DNA of 64,000 nucleotides, taken from the NCBI GenBank assembly GCA_964473155.1, contig CAYYNT010000004.1, positions 1-64,000 on the forward strand, given 5' to 3'. The notes below the pieces were generated by a model that searched no databases, was not told the origin of the DNA, and was given only the letters and a program-made list of their open reading frames with translations. Each line of letters starts with the position of its first letter. Position 1 is the first letter of the stretch. This document shows, one piece after another, positions 51,716 to 60,749 of this stretch. This stretch comes from JAJFUG01 sp964473155 (lineage in GTDB: Bacteria > Gemmatimonadota > Glassbacteria > GWA2-58-10). A program made the translations under genes and the position numbers.

Positions 51716-53482
51716 ATGCGGCCGCGGAAAATGCTGTGGCAGCTTTACCCGCCCTATCTGGGCATAACGGCGCTGTCCCTGATCGTTCTTGCGGTGTGGT
51801 CGGCGTACGCGCTAAAGGGCTTTCATCTTGACCGCACCGCCGAGACTCTCAGGATCGAGGCCGGTCTGATCGAGAGCCGGGCGTTCGAGCTGCTCGAACG
51901 CGGCGACACCGCGTCAATGGATTCCCTGTGCAAGCTGTACGGACGGATGAGCAACACCCGCTTCACCCTGGTGCTTCAATCCGGCCGAGTGGTCGGTGAC
52001 TCGGATGAGGACCCGGCGCTGATGAACAACCACGCCGACCGTTCTGAGGTGGCCGCGGCCCTCGCGGGCGGAGTGGGACGGTCGTTGCGGTTCAGCCATA
52101 CTCTGAGCCGGGACATGATGTACCTGGCCATTCCGGTCAAGCGGGGCGGAAGCGTGCCGCTGGTGATACGGACAGCGATGCCGGTGCTGGCGATAAACGA
52201 GCTGTTACACGGGCTGTACTGGAAGATGGCGCTGGGCGCGCTGGTGGTTCTTGTCCTGATGTTCGGGATAAACCTCTGGCTGTTCCGGCACATAAGCCGT
52301 CCGCTGGAGGAACTGCGCCAGGGGGCCGAGATGTTTGCCCGCGGCGAGTTGGAACACCATCTGCCCGTGGCCCGGTCGCGCGAGGTGGGGGAGCTGGCCG
52401 AGGCGATGAACCGCATGTCGGCCATGCTGAGCGAGCGTATCGCCACCGTGACCATGCAGCGCAACGAACTGGAAGGCCTTCTGGCGGCGATGAACGAGGG
52501 CGTGATCGTGGTGGACAGGGATGAGCGGGTGGTGAGGATCAACCGCGCCGCCGGGGCGCTTTTCGGTGTGCGGCCGGAGGATGTGCAAGGCCGCTCGATC
52601 CAGGAGGTGATACGCAACAGCGACCTTCAGCGTTTCGTTTCCTCCCTGCTTGTGCAGGATGCTCCGGCCGAGGCCGAGGTGGAGATACACACCGGCGAGA
52701 CGCGCTACCTCAGGGCCAGCGGAACGTTCCTTCACGAGCAGGGCCAGAGGGCGATGCTGATCGTGCTGAACGATGTGACCCGGCTGCGCCAGCTCGAAAA
52801 CATCCGGCGCGAGTTTGTCTCCAATGTCTCGCACGAGCTGAAAACACCGATCACCTCGATCAAGGGTTTCGTGGAAACCCTGATCGGGGGTGCGAAGAAC
52901 GATCCGGCCGACCTGGACCGGTTCCTGGCGATTATCCTCAAGCACGCCGACCGTCTTAACTCGATCATCGAGGACATCCTGGACCTCTCGCGAATAGAGC
53001 AGGAGGGGGAACGGCGCGAGGTGCAGCTTGAGAGGCGCCGCCTGAGGGCGGTCCTGGGGGCGGCGGTCCAGGCCTGCCGTCTTAAAGCCGAGGCCCGCCG
53101 TGTCACGGTGGATATGGATTGTCCCGAGGGCCTCGATGCGCGCCTGAACGACCACCTTCTCGAGATGGCGGTGGCCAACCTTCTGGACAACGCCATCAAG
53201 TACAGCCCGGAGGGAGGGCGGGTGGAACTGGCCGCTTCGGAAGACTCCTCCGGGGTGACAATCCGGGTCAGCGACCACGGGCCGGGGATCGAAAAACAGC
53301 ACCTTTCCCGTCTTTTCGAGCGTTTCTACCGGGTGGACAAGGCCCGCAGCCGCACGCTGGGCGGGACGGGACTGGGCCTTTCGATAGTCAAGCATATCGC
53401 GCAGGTGCACCAGGGCGGCGTGGATGTGGAAAGCACCCCCGGCCGGGGCAGCACTTTCTGTATCCGACTGCCGCGGGCTTGA
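51716..53482 (+). CDS. phoR: PhoR-like sensor histidine kinase
   Basis: A membrane histidine kinase (588 aa) of the phosphate-sensing type. It has TM1 (LGITALSLIVLAVWSAYALK), an extracytoplasmic sensor, TM2 (WKMALGALVVLVLMFGINLW LF), HAMP, a PAS domain (LLAAMNEGVIVVDRDERVVR INRAAGALFG), HisKA with the phospho-acceptor H373 in FVSNVSHELKTPITSIKGF, and HATPase with LLDNAIKYSPEGG, DHGPGIEKQHL and GGTGLGLSIVKHIA. The PAS-HisKA layout and the pst genes 8 kb downstream suggest phosphate control. No phoB-like response regulator is in the window, so its partner lies elsewhere. GAAGAG precedes ATG 51716. Confidence 0.88.
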   Translation: MRPRKMLWQLYPPYLGITALSLIVLAVWSAYALKGFHLDRTAETLRIEAGLIESRAFELLERGDTASMDSLCKLYGRMSNTRFTLVLQSGRVVGDSDEDPALMNNHADRSEVAAALAGGVGRSLRFSHTLSRDMMYLAIPVKRGGSVPLVIRTAMPVLAINELLHGLYWKMALGALVVLVLMFGINLWLFRHISRPLEELRQGAEMFARGELEHHLPVARSREVGELAEAMNRMSAMLSERIATVTMQRNELEGLLAAMNEGVIVVDRDERVVRINRAAGALFGVRPEDVQGRSIQEVIRNSDLQRFVSSLLVQDAPAEAEVEIHTGETRYLRASGTFLHEQGQRAMLIVLNDVTRLRQLENIRREFVSNVSHELKTPITSIKGFVETLIGGAKNDPADLDRFLAIILKHADRLNSIIEDILDLSRIEQEGERREVQLERRRLRAVLGAAVQACRLKAEARRVTVDMDCPEGLDARLNDHLLEMAVANLLDNAIKYSPEGGRVELAASEDSSGVTIRVSDHGPGIEKQHLSRLFERFYRVDKARSRTLGGTGLGLSIVKHIAQVHQGGVDVESTPGRGSTFCIRLPRA

Positions 53483-53796
53483 AGCCACCGGATTAATGGA
53501 CAACCCTGATACTCTCATGACATGGCGAGGACCGTAAAAGCGGTTTCAGGCGGTCCCCGCCAGCCCCGCAGAGACTGTTTTCCCCGCACACGCCAGATCG
53601 CACCGACAAAGCCGTACATAATAATCCAGATTGATTTTAAGCTGCCGCCGCTCCGCGTTTATCCGCCGCCGGATGACGGCGTTTTGCTTTCCGGCAAGGG
53701 ACGGGCGGAGTTTTGAGGCGAATTGATATTATTAACACATTGCGGCAAAAGCATGATTAACGTATAAAACATAAACAAGATAACACGAAATATCCC
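53483..53796. other. Intergenic region at the left edge of the AT-rich island
   Basis: No gene is supported. A 64-codon open frame at 53522 is Arg/Pro-rich, lacks a site for translation and overlaps nothing recognisable. From about 53,715 the base composition drops towards AT, marking the start of the island that separates phoR from pst. Confidence 0.45.
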
Positions 53797-53824
53797 TTGA
53801 CAAACGCAGAGGGGGGGGTAGAAT
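53797..53824 (+). promoter_or_regulatory. Sigma-70 promoter with a G8 tract in the spacer
   Basis: TTGACA (53797-53802) and TAGAAT (53819-53824) are 16 bp apart. The spacer ends in eight consecutive G (53811-53818). Changes in the tract by slipped-strand mispairing would alter the spacer length (16 bp now, 17 bp optimal) and so transcription, the arrangement known from porA of Neisseria meningitidis. The transcript start is near 53831, about 310 nt before ATG 54140. Confidence 0.7.
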
Positions 53825-53830
53825 TAAATA

Positions 53831-54139
53831 GAAGATTAAATGGCTTTAAAGCGTTGCAGAGAGAAATAAGCAAAAAACAGCCCATACCGCGTCAATCTTC
53901 CAGGACCTTCACGGTATGGGCCGCGTGGCAATCCCCTGGGGGGACTGCTGACTAAGCATAACAGCATCCCCCGGGGATTGTCAACCTCTTTGTTGTGCAA
54001 GCGGTTAACGCTTGTGGAAAGGAGGTTGGCATGGAGTAGAGGGCTGCTTTCCAGGCAGCCGAATCCTGGTTTTTGTAATCGGAATTTGCCAGGCGTATGT
54101 CTGGCGGGAAAACTACTCAATTTCCGGGGGAGTACGAAG
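53831..54139 (+). ncRNA. Long structured 5' leader (unclassified)
   Basis: The leader contains nested inverted repeats: CCCATACCG/CGGTATGGG (53881-53920), CAATCCCC/GGGGATTG (53929-53980), CAAGCG/CGCTTG (53998-54014), GGCTGC/GGCAGCC (54042-54060) and GCCAG/CTGGC (54088-54105). I compared it by eye with TPP, SAM, cobalamin, glycine and c-di-GMP riboswitch cores and see no match. A cis-acting RNA controlling the downstream lipoprotein is possible. Confidence 0.45.
54031..54039 (+). other. Two-codon upstream ORF (ATG GAG TAG)
   Basis: The perfect site AAAGGAGGT is followed 4 bp later by ATG GAG TAG. A ribosome binding there would stall at once and could affect folding of the hairpin directly downstream. 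Whether it is used is unknown. Confidence 0.35.
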
Positions 54140-55321
54140 ATGAAAAGAACAGCCATTTTCTTGTCTTGCCTGGTTTTTTTAATTGCGCTCATGGCCGGGT
54201 GCACGGATAAAAACGCGAGTAACGGCAGCCTTTCCACCAATCCTGAGCTGGCGGGTACAGCAGCTTTATCTACTTCTGATAGCACCGGTGTTAAAACCAC
54301 CACCATGATCCTTGAGGAGGAAGACTGGGACGGAGTAAGCCCGCTTGAAAGCGGAAAACTGTATCGCATAACGGGTCTTGAGTCGATAAGAAAGGCTTTA
54401 TCTGATCAACCTGATGTATTGATGCATTTTGAGCAATTGCGTGCAGAATCAGAATCAAGGATGAAATCTCAAGCGAAGCAAGACCTTTCAAGGAGAGAAT
54501 TATCCCGCTCAGAAGCTTACGCAATGGCTCAAAGACTTTTGGCTGATAAACCCGAAGTGCTTCGCCAGGTGGAAAACATTCTTAGTGAAGCAAAATTTCC
54601 TTATAAACCTGCCCTGCCAGAGCAGGAGCCACAACAACCGCGCAAGCTGAAGATTACTATGAAGGAGAGCAAGACTGGGGTTTTTTCTGAAGAAAATATA
54701 GTCGACAAGAAGAAGACGGAAAATTCTGAAACCGTCCTGGCAAGTAATTGCGCGGGAGCTACGGGGAATGCGATTGCATTATGCGAGCATGCGACTGATC
54801 AGGGAGTCAACGGTTGGACTACCTACCCGGATAAAATTCGTATGATGGTGGGTATGGATGGGTACGCATGGTGTCTATGCACCGAATCAATTAAATGGCC
54901 ATATTATCTTGAGGTTGTTACCTATCCGGAGTATATAGTAAAGTATACATACCCATTTGGCTCCACTTACGATTATGGTGTTGAAATAGGTGTCGATGCC
55001 GGATTGTACGATATGAATAACAATGTTACGATGCAAACGCAGGTCGGTATTCGAGTGTATGACTGGATTACACAACAACATTGCCTAACAATTGGCGATG
55101 TTGAATCTAAAAATTGGCCTTATGTTATGAAAGGTGATTGCGATCTCGATGGGGTAATCGATTGTACTAGCGATGATCTGCTTCTGTTCTTGAGTTTCTG
55201 GAATAATACAGCAACACCTGCACTGGGAGACCAGCAATACGCCGCGGACGTTGACGACAACGGTACTATCGATGCTTACGATCTTTTAGCTCTTCTTCAG
55301 AAAATAGATCAAGTATGTTGA
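54140..55321 (+). CDS. Dockerin-bearing lipoprotein, 393 aa
   Basis: The signal ends in FLIALMAGC, so the protein is lipid-anchored. A charged helical region (about residues 80-190) precedes a Cys-containing domain I do not recognise (LASNCAGATGNAIALCEHAT DQGVNGW ... DGYAWCLCTESIKW). The C-terminal 60 residues are a type I-like dockerin with two calcium loops, DCDLDGVIDCTSDDLLLFL and DVDDNGTIDAYDLLALLQKI. Dockerins bind cohesins in surface assemblies; none is in this window. Codon use is AT-richer than in the flanking phoR and pst genes. GGGGGAG is 6 bp before ATG 54140. A strong terminator follows. Confidence 0.75.
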   Translation: MKRTAIFLSCLVFLIALMAGCTDKNASNGSLSTNPELAGTAALSTSDSTGVKTTTMILEEEDWDGVSPLESGKLYRITGLESIRKALSDQPDVLMHFEQLRAESESRMKSQAKQDLSRRELSRSEAYAMAQRLLADKPEVLRQVENILSEAKFPYKPALPEQEPQQPRKLKITMKESKTGVFSEENIVDKKKTENSETVLASNCAGATGNAIALCEHATDQGVNGWTTYPDKIRMMVGMDGYAWCLCTESIKWPYYLEVVTYPEYIVKYTYPFGSTYDYGVEIGVDAGLYDMNNNVTMQTQVGIRVYDWITQQHCLTIGDVESKNWPYVMKGDCDLDGVIDCTSDDLLLFLSFWNNTATPALGDQQYAADVDDNGTIDAYDLLALLQKIDQVC

Positions 55322-55335
55322 TTTAATTCGCTTGT

Positions 55336-55371
55336 GGGCGGAGGCAAAAACGCCTCCGCCCTTTTATTTAT
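55336..55371 (+). terminator. Rho-independent terminator after the dockerin lipoprotein
   Basis: GGGCGGAGGC and GCCTCCGCCC form a 10-bp stem with a 6-base A-rich loop followed by TTTTATTTATT. It separates the lipoprotein gene from the M1-like gene, so the latter has its own promoter or relies on read-through. Confidence 0.88.
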
Positions 55372-55421
55372 TAAAAAATATGTGTCAGCACCGTTTCAGC
55401 GTATATAGGAAAAGGATTGGA

Positions 55422-58400
55422 ATGAGAAAGTCCATTTGGGTTATATATATACTTACAGGATTCTTTTATGGCGACTTGTTCGCTACCGTAAAATCCATTC
55501 CCGATTCCCTGCAGCAGATAAACGAGCTTCTTGAGCAGGAGCACCTTCTGCGCCTGCGTCTGGCGCGGCCTTCAGGGCCGCGCCTTTCCGCCGCTGAAAG
55601 CGGGTCCAAGATAATACACACGATTATTGACGCAGAACTGGAGATGAAGGAAAACGGGCGGATCGAGGCCCGCGCGGGCCTCTGCCTGGAATACCTGAAT
55701 ACAGGCCAGAAGAGCCTTGAATTGTCCCTGGGCGGAGCAATCCAGGTTGGCCCAGTGCTCCGGGCTGGCGGCGATTCCCTGGCTTTCTCATACTCTGAGC
55801 GGGAGCGGCTGCTGCGGATAACAATCCCGGCATCCGCGGCCCTGCACGATACGCTCTGGATTTCATATTCGGGTGAGTTTACGCTGACCGGGGACCCCGA
55901 CACCACCGGCCAGTCAATGCTTGAACAGAGCCAGGTCCCGGTGCAGGAAATGACCGCCGACTACGCCTATGCCTTGGGCGGGTTGTGGTTCCCGTCCTTG
56001 CCGGATGACGGCGGCATCCGGACCCTGGAACTGAATATTACCGTGCCGGATGGTTTTGCCGTCGCGGCCACCGGCGACTCTACCGGGACCAGAATGAACG
56101 GCGACAGCACGGTTACATATAATTATAGCAGCCGATCTTACGGGCCGTTTTACAATACAGGCTCCTTTTCGGTCGCCCGTTATAAGCAGTACAAGAGAAC
56201 AATCGGGACTGTCGGCGTGACAGTCTATTCGCTCCCGCGAGTTTACGGGAGCGATAACGCCAAGAGAATAGATAAGATATTTGGAATGGTGGGAGTGATA
56301 CTGGACTATTACCGTGAACTCAACGGCGGCGTGGCCTATCCCTGGAAAGAGCTGCGAATCGTTGAGTCGGGCAGGAGCCTTTTCCCGCTGGGTGTGGCTG
56401 ACCTGGAATGGACTATTTACCCCCAGGACATTTTCAATTATTACCCCGACAGCCTGAATAACAGCCAGATACATCTTCTGGCGCACGAGATAGCGCACCA
56501 GTGGTGGGGGGTGAAAGTGACTCCCAACGCGTCGCAGAGCGCCTGGCTGGCGGAGGGTATGGCCGAGCATTCCGCCCGGAGCATGGTGGACAGCTATCTT
56601 GGGATAAGCGGAAAAGATTCCAGGTCGGAATGGATGGATACAAAGCTGCTTCTGGCTTCCTCGCTGCAGCATCCTTCCCTTGCCTTACCCGTAGCCAATC
56701 CAGCCGCACCTTATATAATAGTGTACGAGAAAGGGGCCTGGATAGCCCGGATGCTGGAGCAGCTTGCGGGGGAACAGAGTTTTAGAACGGTGGCTGGCGC
56801 TTTCCTGGGGCAATACAGCGGGAAAGCCGTAACGCTTGAGGAATACTCAATTTACTGGCAATCCCGGGCCGCCACGCTTGACCTGTCCTCTTTTTTTAGC
56901 CAGTGGTTTTACAAGGCCGGGACGCCACACTATCTTGTGCGCGGCCATAAAGCGCCGGAGCCTGCCAACACCTGGCAGGCGTCTGTCACGCAGTTGTCGG
57001 AATGGGACATGCCGGTGGACCTGGCGCTGTACTACCGTGACGGCAGCCGGGCGGTTTCGGCAAAGCGGATCAACCAGACCCGCAACGAATTTGTTTTCAC
57101 CTCAGCCTCCGGCCTGCCCGATTCGGTCCGTCTCGACCCGGACAACAAGCTCCTTTCGTACAATGTGTATCCGCCTAATCTCAGTTTGACAGCTAAACCC
57201 AATACGATCAACGTGGATGAGCCGGCCTGGGTGGCGATGACCTTGGACAGCCTGTTTCCGCGGCAGAGCGCGCGGCTGAACTGGCGCATGGGCGAAGGCG
57301 CATTCCAGCCGCTGGAATTCGATTTCAGCGGCAGCCTGACGGATACCGTGCTGATCCCGGCCTCAAACGCCACGGCGCGGATCGATTACTACCTTGAGGT
57401 GCATGATGCCTTCGGCCAGGTTTTCAATTATCCGGACAATGCCCCGGATTCACTTTTCAGTTATTACTTTACTGAATATGGCGATTTGCCGGAGGATCTG
57501 GTTTGGGCAAGTTTTTCGTCTTTCAATGCATCCGGTATTGTATGCGAATTGTCCATATATGACCTGAAAAGTGGTCTGATTATGCACACGTACCTTCAAG
57601 CCGGCGGTTGCATAAGCGTTTCACCAAACAATAAATATCTTATATGCGATAATTACCTGAATAACGAACTGGTGCTTATCGAGCTGAAGAACGGTACAGT
57701 GCTGTCGAGAACAGCATATAATCCTGCTTCTTTATTCAACCCACAACGGCTGTCGATCACTAATGACGGCAAAACAGTATTTATGGAGGCCAGCACATCT
57801 ATACCGTTGAGCACTTCGCCGGAGGAATACCGGATTTCAATCGACAATAAGTCTTTCAGAAAGCTCGACAAGACTTATACGCGCTGTGAATACAATCCGC
57901 TTGACAACAAGATGTACATGAAAAGAAGCGGATGTGTTGATGTATTCGATATTGCAAATGACGTTTTCTGCGATTCAATTCCATTGGAGAAGATGATTGA
58001 TTTTGCTTCAACTGCAATGATCATGGACAATTATCATGTTCTGTCCGAATTTTTTTGGGGCGGTTATGGGGGTCGCGATAACAGGATCATTCTAAAAAGA
58101 AGAAACCTGTTTAACGGTAAAACATTCGAGACTCTGACTCTCTCAATTCCAGAGCTAAACAATGCATTACACACAAAAGCGATAAATTTTTTAATGCTGC
58201 CTAATTCCACAAGAGTGGCTTTTTTATTCAAGGAAACAAATCATTATGAGTTGAATTTCTGGGACCTGGCTGAGCCGGGTTGGCACAAGAATGTGGTTCT
58301 GGAAGGTTCTCTTGACAATACCTCATTCGGGGAAATGAAAATAAGCAGGACAGGAAAAAAGCTTATTGTTTCGAATATCGGGGCGGTGGCTGGAACCGGT

Positions 58401-58688
58401 CCATGCCTGGCAGTTGTGTCCCTGGAAACCTTCCAGGTGGAAAGGTACTTGTACGCTCCAGATGGGCATTTTTTTGATGTGAGGTTTGAAACTGAACACC
58501 CGCATTACAATGAAACCATATTGCGCGGCGATGGCAACCTGGACGGTAAGATAAACGTTTTCGACCTGCTGGCCTTGCTGGGCAACTTGGGTGGCAGCAA
58601 CCAGGCCATGTTTTTCGAAAGCGATGTCAACGCGGACGGCAAGCTGGACGTGTTCGACCTTCTGGCTCTGCTGCGGCTGCTGAAATAG
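55422..58688 (+). CDS. Exported M1-like metallopeptidase with propeller-like and dockerin domains
   Basis: A 1088-residue exported protein. After a signal peptide comes an M1 N-terminal beta domain, then the catalytic domain with HEIAH at residues 355-359 and Glu378 exactly 18 residues later (HExxH-x18-E). The usual GAMEN exopeptidase motif is replaced by GVADLEW, so the cleavage mode may differ. From about residue 690 the protein changes to repeated propeller-like strands (ISVSPNNKYLICDN; LSITNDGKTVFME; MKISRTGKKLIVSN), encoded in visibly AT-richer DNA, and it ends in a dockerin (GDGNLDGKINVFDLLALLGN and DVNADGKLDVFDLLALLRLL). It may be a surface protease held by dockerin binding. ATG 55422 follows AGGAAAAGGA; the open frame begins at 55332. 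Confidence 0.8.
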   Translation: MRKSIWVIYILTGFFYGDLFATVKSIPDSLQQINELLEQEHLLRLRLARPSGPRLSAAESGSKIIHTIIDAELEMKENGRIEARAGLCLEYLNTGQKSLELSLGGAIQVGPVLRAGGDSLAFSYSERERLLRITIPASAALHDTLWISYSGEFTLTGDPDTTGQSMLEQSQVPVQEMTADYAYALGGLWFPSLPDDGGIRTLELNITVPDGFAVAATGDSTGTRMNGDSTVTYNYSSRSYGPFYNTGSFSVARYKQYKRTIGTVGVTVYSLPRVYGSDNAKRIDKIFGMVGVILDYYRELNGGVAYPWKELRIVESGRSLFPLGVADLEWTIYPQDIFNYYPDSLNNSQIHLLAHEIAHQWWGVKVTPNASQSAWLAEGMAEHSARSMVDSYLGISGKDSRSEWMDTKLLLASSLQHPSLALPVANPAAPYIIVYEKGAWIARMLEQLAGEQSFRTVAGAFLGQYSGKAVTLEEYSIYWQSRAATLDLSSFFSQWFYKAGTPHYLVRGHKAPEPANTWQASVTQLSEWDMPVDLALYYRDGSRAVSAKRINQTRNEFVFTSASGLPDSVRLDPDNKLLSYNVYPPNLSLTAKPNTINVDEPAWVAMTLDSLFPRQSARLNWRMGEGAFQPLEFDFSGSLTDTVLIPASNATARIDYYLEVHDAFGQVFNYPDNAPDSLFSYYFTEYGDLPEDLVWASFSSFNASGIVCELSIYDLKSGLIMHTYLQAGGCISVSPNNKYLICDNYLNNELVLIELKNGTVLSRTAYNPASLFNPQRLSITNDGKTVFMEASTSIPLSTSPEEYRISIDNKSFRKLDKTYTRCEYNPLDNKMYMKRSGCVDVFDIANDVFCDSIPLEKMIDFASTAMIMDNYHVLSEFFWGGYGGRDNRIILKRRNLFNGKTFETLTLSIPELNNALHTKAINFLMLPNSTRVAFLFKETNHYELNFWDLAEPGWHKNVVLEGSLDNTSFGEMKISRTGKKLIVSNIGAVAGTGPCLAVVSLETFQVERYLYAPDGHFFDVRFETEHPHYNETILRGDGNLDGKINVFDLLALLGNLGGSNQAMFFESDVNADGKLDVFDLLALLRLLK

Positions 58689-59497
58689 ACTGATAACGCT
58701 TTATTACAACAATATTGCCAATCTTAACCGGAACACGATGATGTATCGATTATGAGAGGCTGTCGATGAAAAAGGCTCGAATAACAGCGTTACTGCCAAC
58801 AAGAATCAGGCTCGCCTTAATATCAACATTAATTCTATGCGCTTGTGATGATAATGAGATACCTACGTCAGCCGTAGTCGTGCCGGGTGAAACATCCGTC
58901 TATCAAGGTATAACGCTCATTTCCATTCCAGGCGGCAAGTTCCAGCGCGGCAGCGAGGAAAAAGAGGATACGCGGCCAGTGCGGACGATACAGATAAGTC
59001 CATTTGAAATGGGTGTATACGAAATAACCAATGAGCAATATGCCGCTTATCTTAATGAAGCTCTGGCAAGCGGTATGGTCAATGTTAAGGAGTACACTGA
59101 TGGTGAGCCATTTATAAATGGCGGAAGATATTGGGTGGCGTCAGGAAATGGTGTAACATACATATCTACAAATATTGGTATTGGAATGTACGGGCCAAAA
59201 AATCAATGCTGGATAACCTACGAAGACGGATATTTTGGAGTGACTGACGGTAAAGCGAACCTGCCTGTTGTTAATGTAACCTGGCATGGAGCAATGGCAT
59301 TTGCCGAACACTATGGAATTGATCTGCCCACGGAAGCTGAGTGGGAATACGTTTGCAGGGGGGGGAAGCAATATGAATTCGGGACGGATGATGGGACACT
59401 TTCCATTGAAAAGGCCAATTGCTACTCGGACTGTCCGGCGGATGTCGGCAGCTATCCGGCCAATCCCTTTGGTGTATTCGATATGACCGGGAATGTG
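58588..59497 (+). repeat. 1252-bp tandem duplication, unit 1 (perfect part)
   Basis: By eye this 910-bp segment, from within the dockerin tail of the M1-like gene to residue 244 of the first FGE-fold gene, is identical to 59840-60749 at an offset of 1252 bp. Homology continues beyond both ends with mismatches. Confidence 0.85.
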
Positions 59498-59719
59498 GAT
59501 GAATGGTGCAAAGATTGGTATGATAAGGACTATTACAGCAAAAGCCCAAGTCAAGACCCTCAGGGACCTGAAAACGCCCCGGAATTGTCCAGATTTCGGG
59601 TTCGAAGGGGAGGGTATTGGAACTTCCTCTATTTTCAAATAACCTCCTTTAATCGTTTAAGTCTTTTAGATAATTGGAGTTCTGAGGCTCTTGGTTTCCG
59701 CGTGGTGCGGAGAAAATAA
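58766..59719 (+). CDS. FGE-sulfatase-fold (C-type-lectin-like) lipoprotein, copy A
   Basis: The 317-residue product has a lipoprotein signal (LISTLILCAC, Cys27) and a SUMF1/FGE-sulfatase domain (about 50-316): TLISIPGGKFQRGSEE, FEMGVYEITNEQYAAYL, PVVNVTWHGAMAFAEHYGID LPTEAEWEY, NPFGVFDMTGNVDEWCKDWY, and RVRRGGYWN through GFRVVR. The formylglycine-generating Cys pair is not apparent, so it is probably a binding protein rather than a sulfatase-maturing enzyme. Copy B is identical up to base 59497 and then diverges, most strongly at 59611-59704. A G8 run (59358-59365) lies in the coding frame. GAGAGG lies 6 bp before ATG 58766. The gene is 77 bp from the M1-like gene. Confidence 0.85.
   Translation: MKKARITALLPTRIRLALISTLILCACDDNEIPTSAVVVPGETSVYQGITLISIPGGKFQRGSEEKEDTRPVRTIQISPFEMGVYEITNEQYAAYLNEALASGMVNVKEYTDGEPFINGGRYWVASGNGVTYISTNIGIGMYGPKNQCWITYEDGYFGVTDGKANLPVVNVTWHGAMAFAEHYGIDLPTEAEWEYVCRGGKQYEFGTDDGTLSIEKANCYSDCPADVGSYPANPFGVFDMTGNVDEWCKDWYDKDYYSKSPSQDPQGPENAPELSRFRVRRGGYWNFLYFQITSFNRLSLLDNWSSEALGFRVVRRK
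59611..59704 (+). other. Hypervariable segment of FGE-fold copies (VR-like)
   Basis: Compared with copy B (60863-60956), I count 20 base differences in 94 bp, changing 9 residues between the RGGYWN and GFRVV motifs, against none in the 732 coding bases before 59498 and five between 59498 and 59577. The alignment has no gaps. This is the position of the variable repeat in FGE-fold targets of diversity-generating retroelements. Several differences are synonymous, which is less typical of that process. Confidence 0.7.
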
Positions 59720-59760
59720 CAAAACACAGATCATTCAAGCGGTCGAGTTCCCCGCCGTAA

Positions 59761-59940
59761 AATGAAACCGAAATGCGCGGCGATGCCAACCTGGATGGAA
59801 AGATAAGCGTTTTCGTCCTGCTGGCCTTGCTGGGCAACCTGGGTGGCAGCAACCAGGCCATGTTTTTCGAAAGCGATGTCAACGCGGACGGCAAGCTGGA
59901 CGTGTTCGACCTTCTGGCTCTGCTGCGGCTGCTGAAATAG
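59761..59940 (+). pseudogene. Orphan dockerin fragment 1
   Basis: Reading ATG 59773 gives 55 residues, GDANLDGKISVFVLLALLGN with DVNADGKLDVFDLLALLRLL, nearly the same as the tail of the M1-like protein. Homology starts at AATGAAACC (59761) right behind a TAA, so the upstream part of the gene is missing. It is not in frame with copy A and has no ribosome-binding site. The first calcium loop has lost its last ligand (Asp to Val). Confidence 0.7.
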
Positions 59941-60749
59941 ACTGATAACGCTTTATTACAACAATATTGCCAATCTTAACCGGAACACGATGATGTATCG
60001 ATTATGAGAGGCTGTCGATGAAAAAGGCTCGAATAACAGCGTTACTGCCAACAAGAATCAGGCTCGCCTTAATATCAACATTAATTCTATGCGCTTGTGA
60101 TGATAATGAGATACCTACGTCAGCCGTAGTCGTGCCGGGTGAAACATCCGTCTATCAAGGTATAACGCTCATTTCCATTCCAGGCGGCAAGTTCCAGCGC
60201 GGCAGCGAGGAAAAAGAGGATACGCGGCCAGTGCGGACGATACAGATAAGTCCATTTGAAATGGGTGTATACGAAATAACCAATGAGCAATATGCCGCTT
60301 ATCTTAATGAAGCTCTGGCAAGCGGTATGGTCAATGTTAAGGAGTACACTGATGGTGAGCCATTTATAAATGGCGGAAGATATTGGGTGGCGTCAGGAAA
60401 TGGTGTAACATACATATCTACAAATATTGGTATTGGAATGTACGGGCCAAAAAATCAATGCTGGATAACCTACGAAGACGGATATTTTGGAGTGACTGAC
60501 GGTAAAGCGAACCTGCCTGTTGTTAATGTAACCTGGCATGGAGCAATGGCATTTGCCGAACACTATGGAATTGATCTGCCCACGGAAGCTGAGTGGGAAT
60601 ACGTTTGCAGGGGGGGGAAGCAATATGAATTCGGGACGGATGATGGGACACTTTCCATTGAAAAGGCCAATTGCTACTCGGACTGTCCGGCGGATGTCGG
60701 CAGCTATCCGGCCAATCCCTTTGGTGTATTCGATATGACCGGGAATGTG
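59840..60749 (+). repeat. 1252-bp tandem duplication, unit 2 (perfect part)
   Basis: Second copy of 58588-59497, containing the 3' half of dockerin fragment 1, the spacer and the first 244 codons of FGE-fold copy B. The perfect identity implies recent duplication or homogenisation. Confidence 0.85.

Noticed and set aside
53522..53716. A 64-codon open frame after phoR
   Set aside because: Composition is unlike a protein gene and there is no site for translation; the missing PhoB is not encoded here.
54021..54047. A second sigma-54 promoter before the dockerin lipoprotein
   Set aside because: TTGGCAT is followed by GC at the wrong distance, so the GG-N10-GC rule is not met.
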